From UBA937 sp031549725 (GTDB lineage Bacteria; Spirochaetota; Spirochaetia; Treponematales; Breznakiellaceae), in assembly GCA_031549725.1 (NCBI GenBank), contig JAVBPH010000064.1, forward strand, positions 1 through 31,300: 31,300 nucleotides of DNA, read 5' to 3'. The position numbers and the translations under genes were made by a program. Shown here piece by piece: positions 13,677 through 22,641 of this stretch. Each line of letters starts with the position of its first letter. Positions within the stretch are counted from its first letter, which is position 1. Below the pieces are notes generated by a model. It was not told the origin of the DNA. It worked only from the letters and a program-made list of their open reading frames with translations, and ran no database searches.

Positions 13677-16175
13677 ATGAACAAACCGGATACTCCCTGG
13701 TCATTGGATGTTTCTGTTATAGCCGGAGAACTGAGCACCGACGCAAAACATGGTCTTAGCTCCGGCGAAGCGGAACGCCGGTTAAAGGATGCGGGTGAAA
13801 ACAAAATTACCCATGCCAAACCCATCACCTTTTGGGATATCCTTCTTGAGGAAATAAAGGAGCCGCTGATTTTACTGCTCCTGGTTATTGGTGTGATGTA
13901 CAGCATCTGGGGGGATATTGGAGATGCCATTACCATTATCTTTGTCATTTTTGCTGTAGCCATGGTTGAAGTCTACACCGAGTATAAAGCGAAAAAAAGC
14001 ATTGAATCCCTCAAAACCCTGTCCCAGCCTACCTCATGGGTAATCCGGGAAAACAGGCCAACCGAGATTCCCGCGGGCCATGTGGTACCCGGGGATATTC
14101 TTATTTTGAAAAGCGGCGTAAAGGTTAGTGCGGATGCCCGGGTGCTGACAAGTTTTGACCTTGAAACGGATGAATCCCAGCTCACCGGGGAGGCCATGGG
14201 TGTCGCCAAAACCGCGGCCCCCATTTCTGCCGGTACGGGTCTCAACGACCATACCAATATGGTACACATGGGCAGTATCATCCTGAAGGGGAAGGGGACC
14301 GCCATGGTAACCGCCACCGGTATGGACACGGAGCTTGGAAGAATTGCGGGCCTGACCGGGGAAGTCCGGGAACCAAAAACACCCCTGCAGAAATCCATGA
14401 AACAGCTGTCCAAGACCCTGATCTGGGCTGCGGCATTTTTCAGCGTGCTCGTGTTTGTGCTGGGCTTGCTCCGGGGATTTCCCCTGCCGGAAATGATCCT
14501 GACCGGCCTGTCATTTGCATTTGCCACCATCCCCGAGGAAATGCCCATCATTATCACCATGGTGCTGGGGCTTGGGGCCATTCACCTGTCAAAGAAAAAC
14601 GTGCTGATTAAGCGCACAAAAGCTGCGGAAACCCTGGGCAGCGTCACGGTCATTGCCACCGACAAGACGGGCACCCTCACGGAAAATAACATGAGTATTG
14701 GGCGCTGCTATTCAAAGGATGAAGTGAGCCTGTTCACCTATGCATCGTTATTGGCGGATGTGGAATTTGACGGAGAAGGGGGTATCCTGGGGGACCCGAT
14801 GGACAGGGCCGTGGTACGTGAAGCGGAAAAACATAGCATCCACAGAGCCGGGTTGCTCCGGGAATATCCGCTGGTCAGGGATTACGGATTTGATGAAACC
14901 GCGAAAACCTTTACATCCCAATACCGGAAGGGAGACAGGACAGTTACCCTTATCAAGGGTGCCCCGGAAAGCGTATTTTCCCTGTCGGAACAGGATGAGG
15001 AAATGCAGCGCCATCTGGATGAAGCCATGGCCGCGGGGCTCAGGACCATTGCGGTGGCCTTCAAAGAGGACACGGCTGAATTGTATACCCTTGCGGGAAT
15101 TATCAGCTTTGATGATCCCGTCAGGGATGGTGTGCGGGAAGCTATTGATAATTGCTATACCGCCGGCGTAAAGGTTGTCATGATTACCGGGGACCATGGG
15201 GCCACGGCAATCCGGGTGGCCAAAAACGCGGGGATCCGGGTAACCGGTGTGCTTACCGGGGAAGATATGGGAAAGCTTCCGGAGGACCGGTTAGCCGCTG
15301 CCGTTAAGGACTGCAATGTGTTTGCCCGGATCTCACCGGAACAGAAGTTTTTCATTGTGAAGGCGCTCCAGGAAAACCGGGAGGTCGTTGCCGTAACCGG
15401 CGACGGAATAAATGATGCCCCCGCCCTTAAAGCCGCGGATATCGGTATTTCCCTGGGCATCACCGGGACGGATGTGGCAAAGGAAGCGTCGGACATGATT
15501 CTGCAGAACGATAGTTTTGCATCTATTGTTACCGCAATTGAAGAAGGCCGCCGTCTGTATGACAATCTTACCAAATGTGTGAAGTATTACCTGGCATGTA
15601 AAATCGGGCTTATCCTGTGCATATTGCTCCCGATGCTGCTGGGTATACCATTGCCGTTTTCGCCTATACAAATCATCATCCTGGAACTGTTTATGGACCT
15701 GGCGGCATCCACTTCCTTTGTGGTTGAAAAAGCTGAAAGTGATGTGCTGAAACGGAAGCCCCGGGATCCGGAAGTACCCTTTATGAACAGGAAGATGATC
15801 CTTGGTATAGTCAGCGGCGGTGTAACCCTGGCGGCAATCGTACTGGGAATCTATTTGTTTGCCCTGGGTTTCGGCGATGCGAATGCCCGGACCCTGGCAT
15901 TCGCGTCATGGCTTTTAGGCCATGTGGTATTGGCTTTTAACATGCGTACAGAGCATGTACCGGTAACAAGGACCGGCATTTTTTCAAGCAGGATGTTTAA
16001 TATCTGGATGGGCGGTGTTATCGTTTTCCTTTTAGCCGCCTTGAATATACCCGCATTAAGAACGTATTTACAGCTTAATAGTATCGGAATTGTTCCGGTC
16101 CTGTGGATAACGCTGACCGCGGTCCTGGCAACATTGTGGATGGAGATTCGTAAAATAATCACCTGGAAGGCTTGA
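13677..16175 (+). CDS. P-type cation-transporting ATPase (Ca2+-ATPase/PMA-like, P2 class)
   Basis: This membrane pump is 832 residues from ATG 13677. It has an N-terminal cation-ATPase domain and the TGE actuator loop in ESQLTGEAMG. PEEMP at about 286-290 is the ion-site motif (PEGLP in many relatives). It also has phosphorylation site DKTGTLT (D329), TGDH (about 504-507), hinge TGDGINDAPALKAADIGISL (from about 574) and a C-terminal helix bundle. It should couple ATP hydrolysis to export of a divalent cation such as Ca2+, or of H+; the residues seen do not settle the ion. The nucleotide-binding domain is compact. ATG 13677 is preferred over ATG 13668 because AGGA lies 9 bases upstream of it, and because the preceding 33-codon frame ends in ATGA. 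The gene is transcribed alone and convergent with the lipoprotein at 16344. Confidence 0.93.
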   Translation: MNKPDTPWSLDVSVIAGELSTDAKHGLSSGEAERRLKDAGENKITHAKPITFWDILLEEIKEPLILLLLVIGVMYSIWGDIGDAITIIFVIFAVAMVEVYTEYKAKKSIESLKTLSQPTSWVIRENRPTEIPAGHVVPGDILILKSGVKVSADARVLTSFDLETDESQLTGEAMGVAKTAAPISAGTGLNDHTNMVHMGSIILKGKGTAMVTATGMDTELGRIAGLTGEVREPKTPLQKSMKQLSKTLIWAAAFFSVLVFVLGLLRGFPLPEMILTGLSFAFATIPEEMPIIITMVLGLGAIHLSKKNVLIKRTKAAETLGSVTVIATDKTGTLTENNMSIGRCYSKDEVSLFTYASLLADVEFDGEGGILGDPMDRAVVREAEKHSIHRAGLLREYPLVRDYGFDETAKTFTSQYRKGDRTVTLIKGAPESVFSLSEQDEEMQRHLDEAMAAGLRTIAVAFKEDTAELYTLAGIISFDDPVRDGVREAIDNCYTAGVKVVMITGDHGATAIRVAKNAGIRVTGVLTGEDMGKLPEDRLAAAVKDCNVFARISPEQKFFIVKALQENREVVAVTGDGINDAPALKAADIGISLGITGTDVAKEASDMILQNDSFASIVTAIEEGRRLYDNLTKCVKYYLACKIGLILCILLPMLLGIPLPFSPIQIIILELFMDLAASTSFVVEKAESDVLKRKPRDPEVPFMNRKMILGIVSGGVTLAAIVLGIYLFALGFGDANARTLAFASWLLGHVVLAFNMRTEHVPVTRTGIFSSRMFNIWMGGVIVFLLAALNIPALRTYLQLNSIGIVPVLWITLTAVLATLWMEIRKIITWKA

Positions 16176-16186
16176 AGATTGGTTTT

Positions 16187-16205
16187 AATTCTCTGAAAGA
16201 GAATT
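16187..16205. terminator. small hairpin downstream of the ATPase gene
   Basis: AATTCTCT-GAA-AGAGAATT forms an 8-bp stem 11 bp after the stop codon, without a clear T-run. A second imperfect stem, near 16301-16331 (GCTCCGCCC with GGGCGGAAGC), lies in the same convergent gap. Either could serve as a terminator; the evidence is weak. Confidence 0.3.
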
Positions 16206-16343
16206 TGCCGGTACCGCTGCAAAACAGATCATTCCGGGGAGAATATCGTTGGGTCCCTGGGGCATCTTCCGTCTATAATTGCTGTCGCTAATGTATGTAG
16301 CTCCGCCCCGGAAATCCTGGGCGGAAGCTCAGAAGTTACCGTT

Positions 16344-17762
16344 TCAGTCAGAAATTTGGGCAACAATATTACTGCGTGATACAGATTTATCGCTCTTCAT
16401 AACCTGTTTTGAACGGGCGGCTGTATCGGAAACCAGATCCCACCCATCATATACTTCGGTAATTTTTTTGCCGGATGTTTCATAATAATAGAGATATAAA
16501 CCGGCTGGTTTGATAATGGATTCATTATAAATTTTAAGTCCATTTCCCATATAGTAAAAATGTCCATTCCCTTCCGGGTCGAGGGTCAATGTGATTGTTT
16601 GATCAGTTTCACGCACACCACTGATTGCAGTGATAACAATTGAAGCGCCGTCATGAAAAGTTCCATCATTCTTAATGGGCTCTTCCCTGTAACCACCATT
16701 ACCATAGAGACTATAACCCGTTACCATAGTAGCAGCTGTTCCTACCCCCAGGTAATAAAATAGTTTTTCCCCTGCTATTACGTCCAGTTTTATTGGACCA
16801 TAATATTCAATCTCCCTGTATTTATAGTATCCTTGCCCTATCCAATAATCATTTTTTTTAAAAAGCCCTGTCGGATCAAGGTCGAGGGTGACTATGTTGT
16901 CAACAATGTCACCGATAGCGGAATGCGATACATTCACATTACCGGTAATTGTCTGTTGTGAACGGGTATTGAACTTATCAATAGAAGTCCAGGGAGCTTC
17001 AGCATGGACAACTATTTTTTTACTAAAGCTATTTGCATTTATACGATAATAGAGATAATAACCGGCTTTTACCCGAAAAGAACCTGCGTCTGAATATTTA
17101 GTCCCATTGTATTCAAAATAGCCCCATTCACCCGGATCCAGGGTAAGGGTAACCACATCTGCAACTACAGCCCCAATATCAGTGGACGAAATCTCCATAT
17201 CACCGGAAACTTTTTGCTTAGTGCGGGCCCCAAAGTCAGCTACAGGCTCCCAGGAAGGGTTAGCACAACTTATAATTGCCTTATCAGTCTCATAATAATA
17301 AAGATAATCCCCGGCTGTTACCTGAATATTACATGCATCATGATATTCAATTCCCCGGTATTCAAAATAGCTCCCTTCTCCTGGATTAAGGACAAGCGTA
17401 ATTATACTGCCAACCGAAGCAACAATATCTGAACGTGCAACCGTCATATTTCCACTGACTTTTTGCGGAGACCGGGCTCCGAAGTCATCTGTAGGTGTCC
17501 AGGAAGAACCAGTACGGATAACTATTCCTGTATTTGTACCATTTTCATGATAATAGAGGTAATCCCCAGCTATTACCTGAACAGGGCCTGTTTCGGAATA
17601 TTGAATCCCCCGGTACTCAAAGTAACCAAGGTTTTCCGGATCCAGAGTAAGGGTAACTGAAATTGCTCCGCCGGGAACAGTGCCATTAGGACAGGCAAGC
17701 AAGCAGAAAACTATTAATAGCAACATCAAAAACGGTATTATCATCATCTTCTTCATCTTCAT
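16344..17762 (-). CDS. lipoprotein of five ~85-residue repeats, family unknown
   Basis: This protein has 472 residues. A strong lipoprotein signal peptide ends in LLAC (C24). The rest is five tandem modules of 75-95 residues. Each starts with a TLTLDP core and continues with G-x-F-x-Y-x-G, Y-S/H-D/E, a V-x-A-G-x-Y-L-Y-Y motif, an aromatic W-x-x-x-x-D, A-R-S-x-Q-x-V and a closing S-x-S-D-I. Module 4 is the most diverged and contains an insertion. The modules are tyrosine-rich and probably all beta. I do not recognise the family; a surface-exposed or periplasmic adhesive or scaffold role is a guess. AAGGAGGA lies about 10 bases before ATG 17762. It lies in the same strand direction as, and downstream of, the giant beta-helix lipoproteins, separated from them by a decayed gene and a palindrome. 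Confidence 0.8.
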   Translation of the reverse strand: MKMKKMMIIPFLMLLLIVFCLLACPNGTVPGGAISVTLTLDPENLGYFEYRGIQYSETGPVQVIAGDYLYYHENGTNTGIVIRTGSSWTPTDDFGARSPQKVSGNMTVARSDIVASVGSIITLVLNPGEGSYFEYRGIEYHDACNIQVTAGDYLYYYETDKAIISCANPSWEPVADFGARTKQKVSGDMEISSTDIGAVVADVVTLTLDPGEWGYFEYNGTKYSDAGSFRVKAGYYLYYRINANSFSKKIVVHAEAPWTSIDKFNTRSQQTITGNVNVSHSAIGDIVDNIVTLDLDPTGLFKKNDYWIGQGYYKYREIEYYGPIKLDVIAGEKLFYYLGVGTAATMVTGYSLYGNGGYREEPIKNDGTFHDGASIVITAISGVRETDQTITLTLDPEGNGHFYYMGNGLKIYNESIIKPAGLYLYYYETSGKKITEVYDGWDLVSDTAARSKQVMKSDKSVSRSNIVAQISD

Positions 17763-17811
17763 ATTCTTCGTCTCCTCCTTTGGTTCTATATTTATTTCAA
17801 GGAATAAAGAA

Positions 17812-17844
17812 CTTGTTTCAAAACTCGGCTAGTTTTGAAACAAG
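17812..17844. repeat. short palindromic repeat, CTTTTTCAAAA family, copy 4
   Basis: CTTGTTTCAAAACT (17812-17825) and AGTTTTGAAACAAG (17831-17844) are perfect 14-bp arms around the loop CGGCT, the same loop as copy 1. It lies 50 bp upstream of the five-repeat lipoprotein. Confidence 0.75.
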
Positions 17845-17858
17845 CCACTAAATACAAA

Positions 17859-18100
17859 ATTAATCTCATAGCTAAGTGAAACCGTCTGATCAAGGGCATT
17901 TTCCGGGATATCCCTGAAATGCCCGTTGGGTACAGGAAAGACCCTGGTATAGAATTCAAATAATCTCAAGAATTAAGTTCCGGAGATTCCCGCCCCTAAT
18001 CTGTGGATCTCCGTTCCACCGCTCCTATCGTAAGGAGTGGTTCCTGTAACCTGGAGCCGGGAAACGCCCCGTTGGTCGGTGGAGGGTACGCCCCATGATG
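17859..18100. repeat. duplicated 3' end and flank of the beta-helix lipoprotein genes, copy A
   Basis: This segment is clearly similar to 22642-22885, including non-coding sequence beyond the stop codons (GAAACCGTCTGATCAAGGGC is identical in both). A stem-loop at 17894-17924 (GGGCATTT...AAATGCCC with the inner palindrome GGGATATCCC) sits in the shared untranslated part. It shows that the 3' portion of a beta-helix gene was copied here. Confidence 0.75.
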
Positions 18101-18406
18101 AAACACTACTGCTTAAAATCTTGTAATGGGCCAAACCATCACTTGAAATCATAAGTGTCTGGGCGGATATCACCTGTCCATCCCAGTAATAATAATGTAC
18201 CGTATACCCCTTAGCTCCTTGCTGGGGATCCCAGCTGACCAAAAGGCTTGTGGTGCTTTCCTCAAAGGTAACATTGACGCTGCCGGTAAAACTTGTTGCT
18301 TCCGGAGGTACCACCGCGGATGGCCTTCCGGTAGCGTTGGAACAGTTCAGAAAAAAGTTCAGGTAAAAATTGTAATAATAAGAATCTTAAGAAATTCTTT
18401 TGCCAT
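17973..18406 (-). pseudogene. decayed lipoprotein gene: signal peptide, fibronectin-III domain and beta-helix-protein tail
   Basis: GGAGA precedes ATG 18406, which begins a signal-peptide-like frame (MAKEFLKILIITIF) that hits TGA after 15 codons. Shifting frame continues it into a lipobox-like LNFFLNCSN, then a fibronectin type III-like domain (SVNVTFEESTTSLLVSWDPQ, GAKGYTVHYYYWDG). The C-terminal tail WGVPSTDQRGVSRLQVTGTT matches the end of the 1271-residue paralogue. A 2-base deletion inside the conserved TPYDIGAVE tail shifts the last codons. Two frameshifts make it a probable pseudogene, formed by joining an FN3 lipoprotein to a copied 3' end. A phase-variable gene switched off is an alternative. 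Confidence 0.65.
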
Positions 18407-18510
18407 AATAAAATCTCCACATTCCTTTGTTTTACAGTACGTGCCCCATTAATGCGGACTGAGATACCCCTTCTGCATCATACCCTGTCCATAAAATGAA
18501 TTTCGGCAAC

Positions 18511-21500
18511 CTATTGTATTTTGCCATCGTTCGTTATAACCGCAGAACCATTGTGCAAGGTACCGGTGGTTTCGCCGGTCTGCTTTATAATTTTGAGCTT
18601 TGCCTTATCCGCGATTGTAATGATACTGGTATTCCCTTCATAAAGTGTGAAAATGGGAATAGCGGGTACGTTTGCAAGTATATTGCTGCTTACGGAGATG
18701 CAGGCCGTATATGTTGCTTTTGGGCTATTACTGGAATGGATATTTGCATTGGGATTCAGGGTATTTTCAACATAAATAGTCCCGTAATAGAGCACCCCCG
18801 ATGAAGTCGAATGGGCCACGTATATATCATCGATATTTGCCATGGTACCTGTGTCTGTTCCCTCGCAATATGCCAGGGCACTTTCTTTTATATACAATTT
18901 AGTGTTGCCGCTTGGTTTCCCGGTACCATTCACGAGGTAAATTCCCCTGCCGAACTTAAAGCGGGCTCCGTCGGCCATTTTATTACCCTTGATAATACCG
19001 CCGTAAAATTTCATGACCGCCCCGGCATACATATACACGCCGCCTCCATTACGTTGGATGTCACCGGCGGCGGCTTCATTGTTTTCTATGGATCCTCCAT
19101 TCATAATGAATAAGCTGCCCGTGTCTGAGATGGTCACCCCTCCGCCATCGCCTTTTGCACTGTTATTGGCAATGGTCCCGCCGTTCATGATAAATGTAGT
19201 ACCCAGGGTAACCCGGACACCACCGGCATCGTAACCCAGTTTGTTTCCTGTTATTGACCCTCCATGCATGGTAAATGTACCGCCCTCTATATATACGGGA
19301 GTACAGAACTTCATGTTGCGGATGGTAACTCCGTCGTACATTACCAGGTTTGAGTCTGAATAATCAACTCTTATTGCGGCGCTGTATCCGTTTGCCACGG
19401 CCTGTCCTCTTCCATCGCCGTCTATAATAATAGTGCCGCCTCCGGATTCAGCCCCAAGGGTAGTGGTTCTGTTGGTAAAGTTAAACATAATGCCATTCTG
19501 GGAGGCACCCCGGGTAATGGTCGTGGTACCCTCGGAAATAATCTGTATGGTCCTTCCTCCAGTCACGGTCATCGTTTCATCAACCACTTGAGTACCAGCC
19601 GCCAGTTTGATGACAGCGGATTTGCTCACGTAAAAATATTCGTATTGAAGTCCCTCATTAATAGCTTCATCCAGTTTCGGGAAATCCCTGTCCCCGGGAC
19701 CCACCGTAAGGGTAGTGGTGAGCTGGATAAGTTTTCCCAGGCTGTTGATCCGCCAGGTTGTTCCCGAGGGATTCGGCGTAACATTAAACTTTAGATTGGA
19801 CGCCGCATTCGCCGATCTAATCTGGCCGCTGAGGACAACCGGTCTTGTTCCGTAATTACTGCTCTCCACGGTAATAACTCCCGCGGTGGATGCGGTCAGA
19901 TCCGAAGCGATGTTCAGTTTCTTTATCCCGGTCCCGGTTCCGGTTAAATAGATGTCATTCCCTGTGGAAATAGCAGCGGCTCCGCCCATGGTAATGGTAC
20001 TGTCCGCATAGACCCCTTTGCCATATCCGCTGCCGGTCAGGCTGTTGCCTGTAAAAGTATTATAGTCCCCTGCGGATTTAATAAATTCGGCGTTGTTCAT
20101 GATGCACACCCCGCCGCCGTTGGTACCGGCGGTATTATACCGGAGATACCCGCCGCTCATCTCGAACTTGGTATTTGCCCCGGTAAGGTACACCCCGCCG
20201 CCGCTGGTTCCGGCGGTATTCTTATAGGTGCTGCTGGAACCTCCGATATTACCGCTGACAAGCTTAACCTTAGCTTCGGCGGCGGCATAAATACCTCCGC
20301 CGTTTGCGGAAGCGGAATTGTTCTGGATCGCCCCGCCTTCCAGGGTAAATTGGGTGCCACTCCCGGTGACATACACACCGCCGCCGTCATTCAAGGCGGT
20401 ATTCTTATAGGTACTGCTGGAACCTCCGATATTACCGCTGACAAAATTAACCTTAGCCCCGGCAGCGGCATAAATACCTCCGCCGTTTGCGGATGTGGAA
20501 TTGTTCTGGATCATCCCCCCGGTTATGGTAAATTGGGTAGTGTTCCCGGTGGTGTATACCCCGCCGCCGTTGGCTGCGCTATTATAACTGATGCTTCCAC
20601 CGGGCATGGCAAACTCTCCGCCGTTCAGATAGACGCCGCCCCCCCGGGACGAGGCTGAATTTTTCTCCGCATCCAAAGAACCTCCTATGGTTCCGCTGTT
20701 CATGGTAAAGATGCCGCCGTTCATATATATGCCGCCGCCGTTGGCTGCGGAATTGGAGTAGATCCGGCTTCCGTTCTCCATGGTAAAGGTACCGCCGTTG
20801 ACATACACCCCGCCGCCGCTGGCTGCGGAATTGGAATAGATCCGGCTTCCGTTCTCCATTGTCAGGATTCCGCCGCTGACATACACTCCGCCGCCGCTGC
20901 CGGATGTGTTGTTATTTCCGCTGATGGCTGCCCCATTTTGTAATTCCAGGTTGGCACCGGTGCCTATGGTAATAAGAGCCGTATCATTTGAGCTGTTACT
21001 ATTCTTTAATTCCAGGGATTTACCGGATACGGGTTTAATTATTAATGCTGAATCTGATTCCAGGGTAAACAGGCTTCCTGTTTTGTCTGTTCCAAGATTT
21101 ATGGAATAAGTATCTTCACTGGTAAGGGTAATGGTTGTATCGGTTTCGATGGTAAGCGGCTCGATGTTATACAAGTTCTCCAACACAATAATAGTTGCAT
21201 TATAAATAACACTGGAATTGCTTATTCTCAATAAAGCATCAGCCAAAGTCGTTGGTGTTACCGAGGAACTCCCTGTCCACCCTCCGTCATTATCCACGTA
21301 GAACGTACTGCCAATGCCGTCATAAGTAAACGTACCCGTAGAAGGAAGCCCGTCCCGGTTGGTGAATGAGAGGGTCACCGTATAAACTTGATCGGAATAG
21401 GTTTCCTGACCCTGAAATGCATGATACGAATAATCAGAGCCGCTGGGTATGGTATTTCCGTTTCCGTCGGACCAATCCGACCAGGTAAAATCTAATGGAT

Positions 21501-22230
21501 CCAAGGTTCTGGTAAAGGTTTCCGGGACAAGTTTGTCACCGGCGGAAATGACCATCTTGTCCGGGCCTCTGAAATCATTCTGCTCCGTCTGTTTCCAGGT
21601 CATTTCCATTCCATAGTCATATTCCTTCCCGGTTTCCGGTACTATTTCACCGATCTTCATATTTTCCGGCGCCGCCGGATACTCATTGCACCTTAGTAAG
21701 GGCAGTTCATAGGTTTCTTCAAAGGGGTCCCTCCCGGACCCAAGGTCCTTCAATCTGAGCTTTAGCCGGAATTCATCTCCCACCTCTGGATAGTTACCTT
21801 CACCGGTAAGACCAATATGTATGGTTACCATATCTTTCCTGTCAGGACCATGCTCGGCTGTAATTCTTACGGTATTCCCATTGATGCCTGTTATATCAGT
21901 AATATGGGTGGTATCATTTGCTTCTCCCAAATTTTCCCATATTCCTGTATATGTTTCAATAATCGGCAATAACCTGTAGTTTTTAGGATTTCTGAGAAAT
22001 ACGGTGATTTTTGTCTCCTCCCCCGGAAGAATAATCCAATAATTCCCATGGATATCCGCGGACCTTCCCTCCAAAACAGTAGTGTTAAATTCATGACGTC
22101 CGCCGGCGGCGGTATTGGTGTAGGTATCAATATATTCAGGAATATCCAGATTGTAGAGATTGCATCCCGACAGGAATACAAGAAACAGCAGGTTTATGAA
22201 AGCCAATTTTGATATAATACTATGGTTCAT
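18511..22230 (-). CDS. giant right-handed beta-helix lipoprotein, paralogue 1 (Pmp-like repeats)
   Basis: This protein has 1239 residues. The signal peptide ends in the lipobox FLSGC (C23). Residues 24 to about 320 form a conserved head shared with the next gene, including AAGGRHEF, GNYWIILPGEETKI, DLGSGRDPFEE and FYVDNDGGW. From about 430 to 760 come tandem beta-helix turns of about 26-30 residues with the pattern GGGVY-x2-GG-x-F-T-M-x-x-G-x-I-x-x-N-S-A. A linker and a second shorter beta-helix block follow. No autotransporter barrel or LPxTG-like anchor is seen, so it is probably held by its lipid and displayed on the surface. The pattern recalls chlamydial polymorphic membrane proteins, with a different anchor. 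GGAG lies 6 bases before ATG 22230 and is conserved with paralogue 2. It is probably controlled by the operator at 22469-22505 and a leader terminator. Confidence 0.85.
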   Translation of the reverse strand: MNHSIISKLAFINLLFLVFLSGCNLYNLDIPEYIDTYTNTAAGGRHEFNTTVLEGRSADIHGNYWIILPGEETKITVFLRNPKNYRLLPIIETYTGIWENLGEANDTTHITDITGINGNTVRITAEHGPDRKDMVTIHIGLTGEGNYPEVGDEFRLKLRLKDLGSGRDPFEETYELPLLRCNEYPAAPENMKIGEIVPETGKEYDYGMEMTWKQTEQNDFRGPDKMVISAGDKLVPETFTRTLDPLDFTWSDWSDGNGNTIPSGSDYSYHAFQGQETYSDQVYTVTLSFTNRDGLPSTGTFTYDGIGSTFYVDNDGGWTGSSSVTPTTLADALLRISNSSVIYNATIIVLENLYNIEPLTIETDTTITLTSEDTYSINLGTDKTGSLFTLESDSALIIKPVSGKSLELKNSNSSNDTALITIGTGANLELQNGAAISGNNNTSGSGGGVYVSGGILTMENGSRIYSNSAASGGGVYVNGGTFTMENGSRIYSNSAANGGGIYMNGGIFTMNSGTIGGSLDAEKNSASSRGGGVYLNGGEFAMPGGSISYNSAANGGGVYTTGNTTQFTITGGMIQNNSTSANGGGIYAAAGAKVNFVSGNIGGSSSTYKNTALNDGGGVYVTGSGTQFTLEGGAIQNNSASANGGGIYAAAEAKVKLVSGNIGGSSSTYKNTAGTSGGGVYLTGANTKFEMSGGYLRYNTAGTNGGGVCIMNNAEFIKSAGDYNTFTGNSLTGSGYGKGVYADSTITMGGAAAISTGNDIYLTGTGTGIKKLNIASDLTASTAGVITVESSNYGTRPVVLSGQIRSANAASNLKFNVTPNPSGTTWRINSLGKLIQLTTTLTVGPGDRDFPKLDEAINEGLQYEYFYVSKSAVIKLAAGTQVVDETMTVTGGRTIQIISEGTTTITRGASQNGIMFNFTNRTTTLGAESGGGTIIIDGDGRGQAVANGYSAAIRVDYSDSNLVMYDGVTIRNMKFCTPVYIEGGTFTMHGGSITGNKLGYDAGGVRVTLGTTFIMNGGTIANNSAKGDGGGVTISDTGSLFIMNGGSIENNEAAAGDIQRNGGGVYMYAGAVMKFYGGIIKGNKMADGARFKFGRGIYLVNGTGKPSGNTKLYIKESALAYCEGTDTGTMANIDDIYVAHSTSSGVLYYGTIYVENTLNPNANIHSSNSPKATYTACISVSSNILANVPAIPIFTLYEGNTSIITIADKAKLKIIKQTGETTGTLHNGSAVITNDGKIQ
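20212..20577. repeat. 183-bp in-gene tandem repeat (two copies)
   Basis: Units 20212-20394 and 20395-20577 are highly similar along their whole length (61 codons each). A 78-bp repeat (26 codons) follows nearby at about 20741-20896. Both keep the reading frame, so unequal recombination would change beta-helix length without a frameshift. Confidence 0.75.
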
Positions 22231-22336
22231 ATATTACTCCAGTTCTGTCAGGACGGTGAATAATTGCAGAAATTAATTGATGGTAGGCAAATAAGGATTA
22301 ACATACTGTTCTGCCGTCCCGGAGATATTCGTCTTC

Positions 22337-22380
22337 AAAAAAGGAAAGATTCTTCAGGTGACCCTTCCGAATCTTTCCTT
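22337..22380 (-). terminator. leader terminator/attenuator of beta-helix lipoprotein 1
   Basis: A perfect 12-bp stem (AAGGAAAGATTC paired with GAATCTTTCCTT) is followed on the minus strand by TTTTTT. It lies about 43-86 bases after the predicted transcription start (near 22423) and about 105 bases before the start codon, so it would terminate within the leader. It could alternatively stop read-through from upstream, but the promoter lies between it and the upstream gene. Confidence 0.6.
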
Positions 22381-22429
22381 ATAGGCTGATTCAAGCAGTA
22401 TCATAAAACAAGTCTTGTTGCTTATGAGA

Positions 22430-22505
22430 ATTATACCATCCATGGAGCTGTTTTATGGGGTCACAAAATGCCCACTTACGTCGTTAAAAGGGCTTTTTAC
22501 GACAA
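22430..22505 (-). promoter_or_regulatory. LytTR-type operator and promoter of beta-helix lipoprotein 1
   Basis: The 37-bp operator is at 22469-22505. On the plus strand TTACG occurs at 22476 and at 22497, exactly 21 bp apart. Downstream on the minus strand, after 33 bases, is a perfect TATAAT (22435-22430). No -35 consensus precedes the TATAAT at 17 bp, as expected for an activator-dependent promoter. The element is identical in 37 of 37 bases to 26773-26809. The rest of the 549-bp gap holds the leader terminator and the duplicated 3' flank. Confidence 0.6.
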
Positions 22506-22641
22506 TATTGGAGAAACAGGGGGAAATTTATTGGATGCTTTAAAAACGGCTTAAATATCCCTGTTATACCGGGGAATATGGGTTCATTGAAATTATTTTC
22601 TGACCCGCCGCAAACCCTGTAATGGTCAGGATGGCATCATA

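Noticed and set aside
22469..22505. Reading the 37-bp element as a transcription terminator or as a dyad operator for a helix-turn-helix repressor.
   Set aside because: It lies upstream of the promoters, has no T-run beyond the stem, and the dyad is degraded in the third copy while the 21-bp direct repeats are kept. The dyad reading cannot be excluded for the two identical copies.
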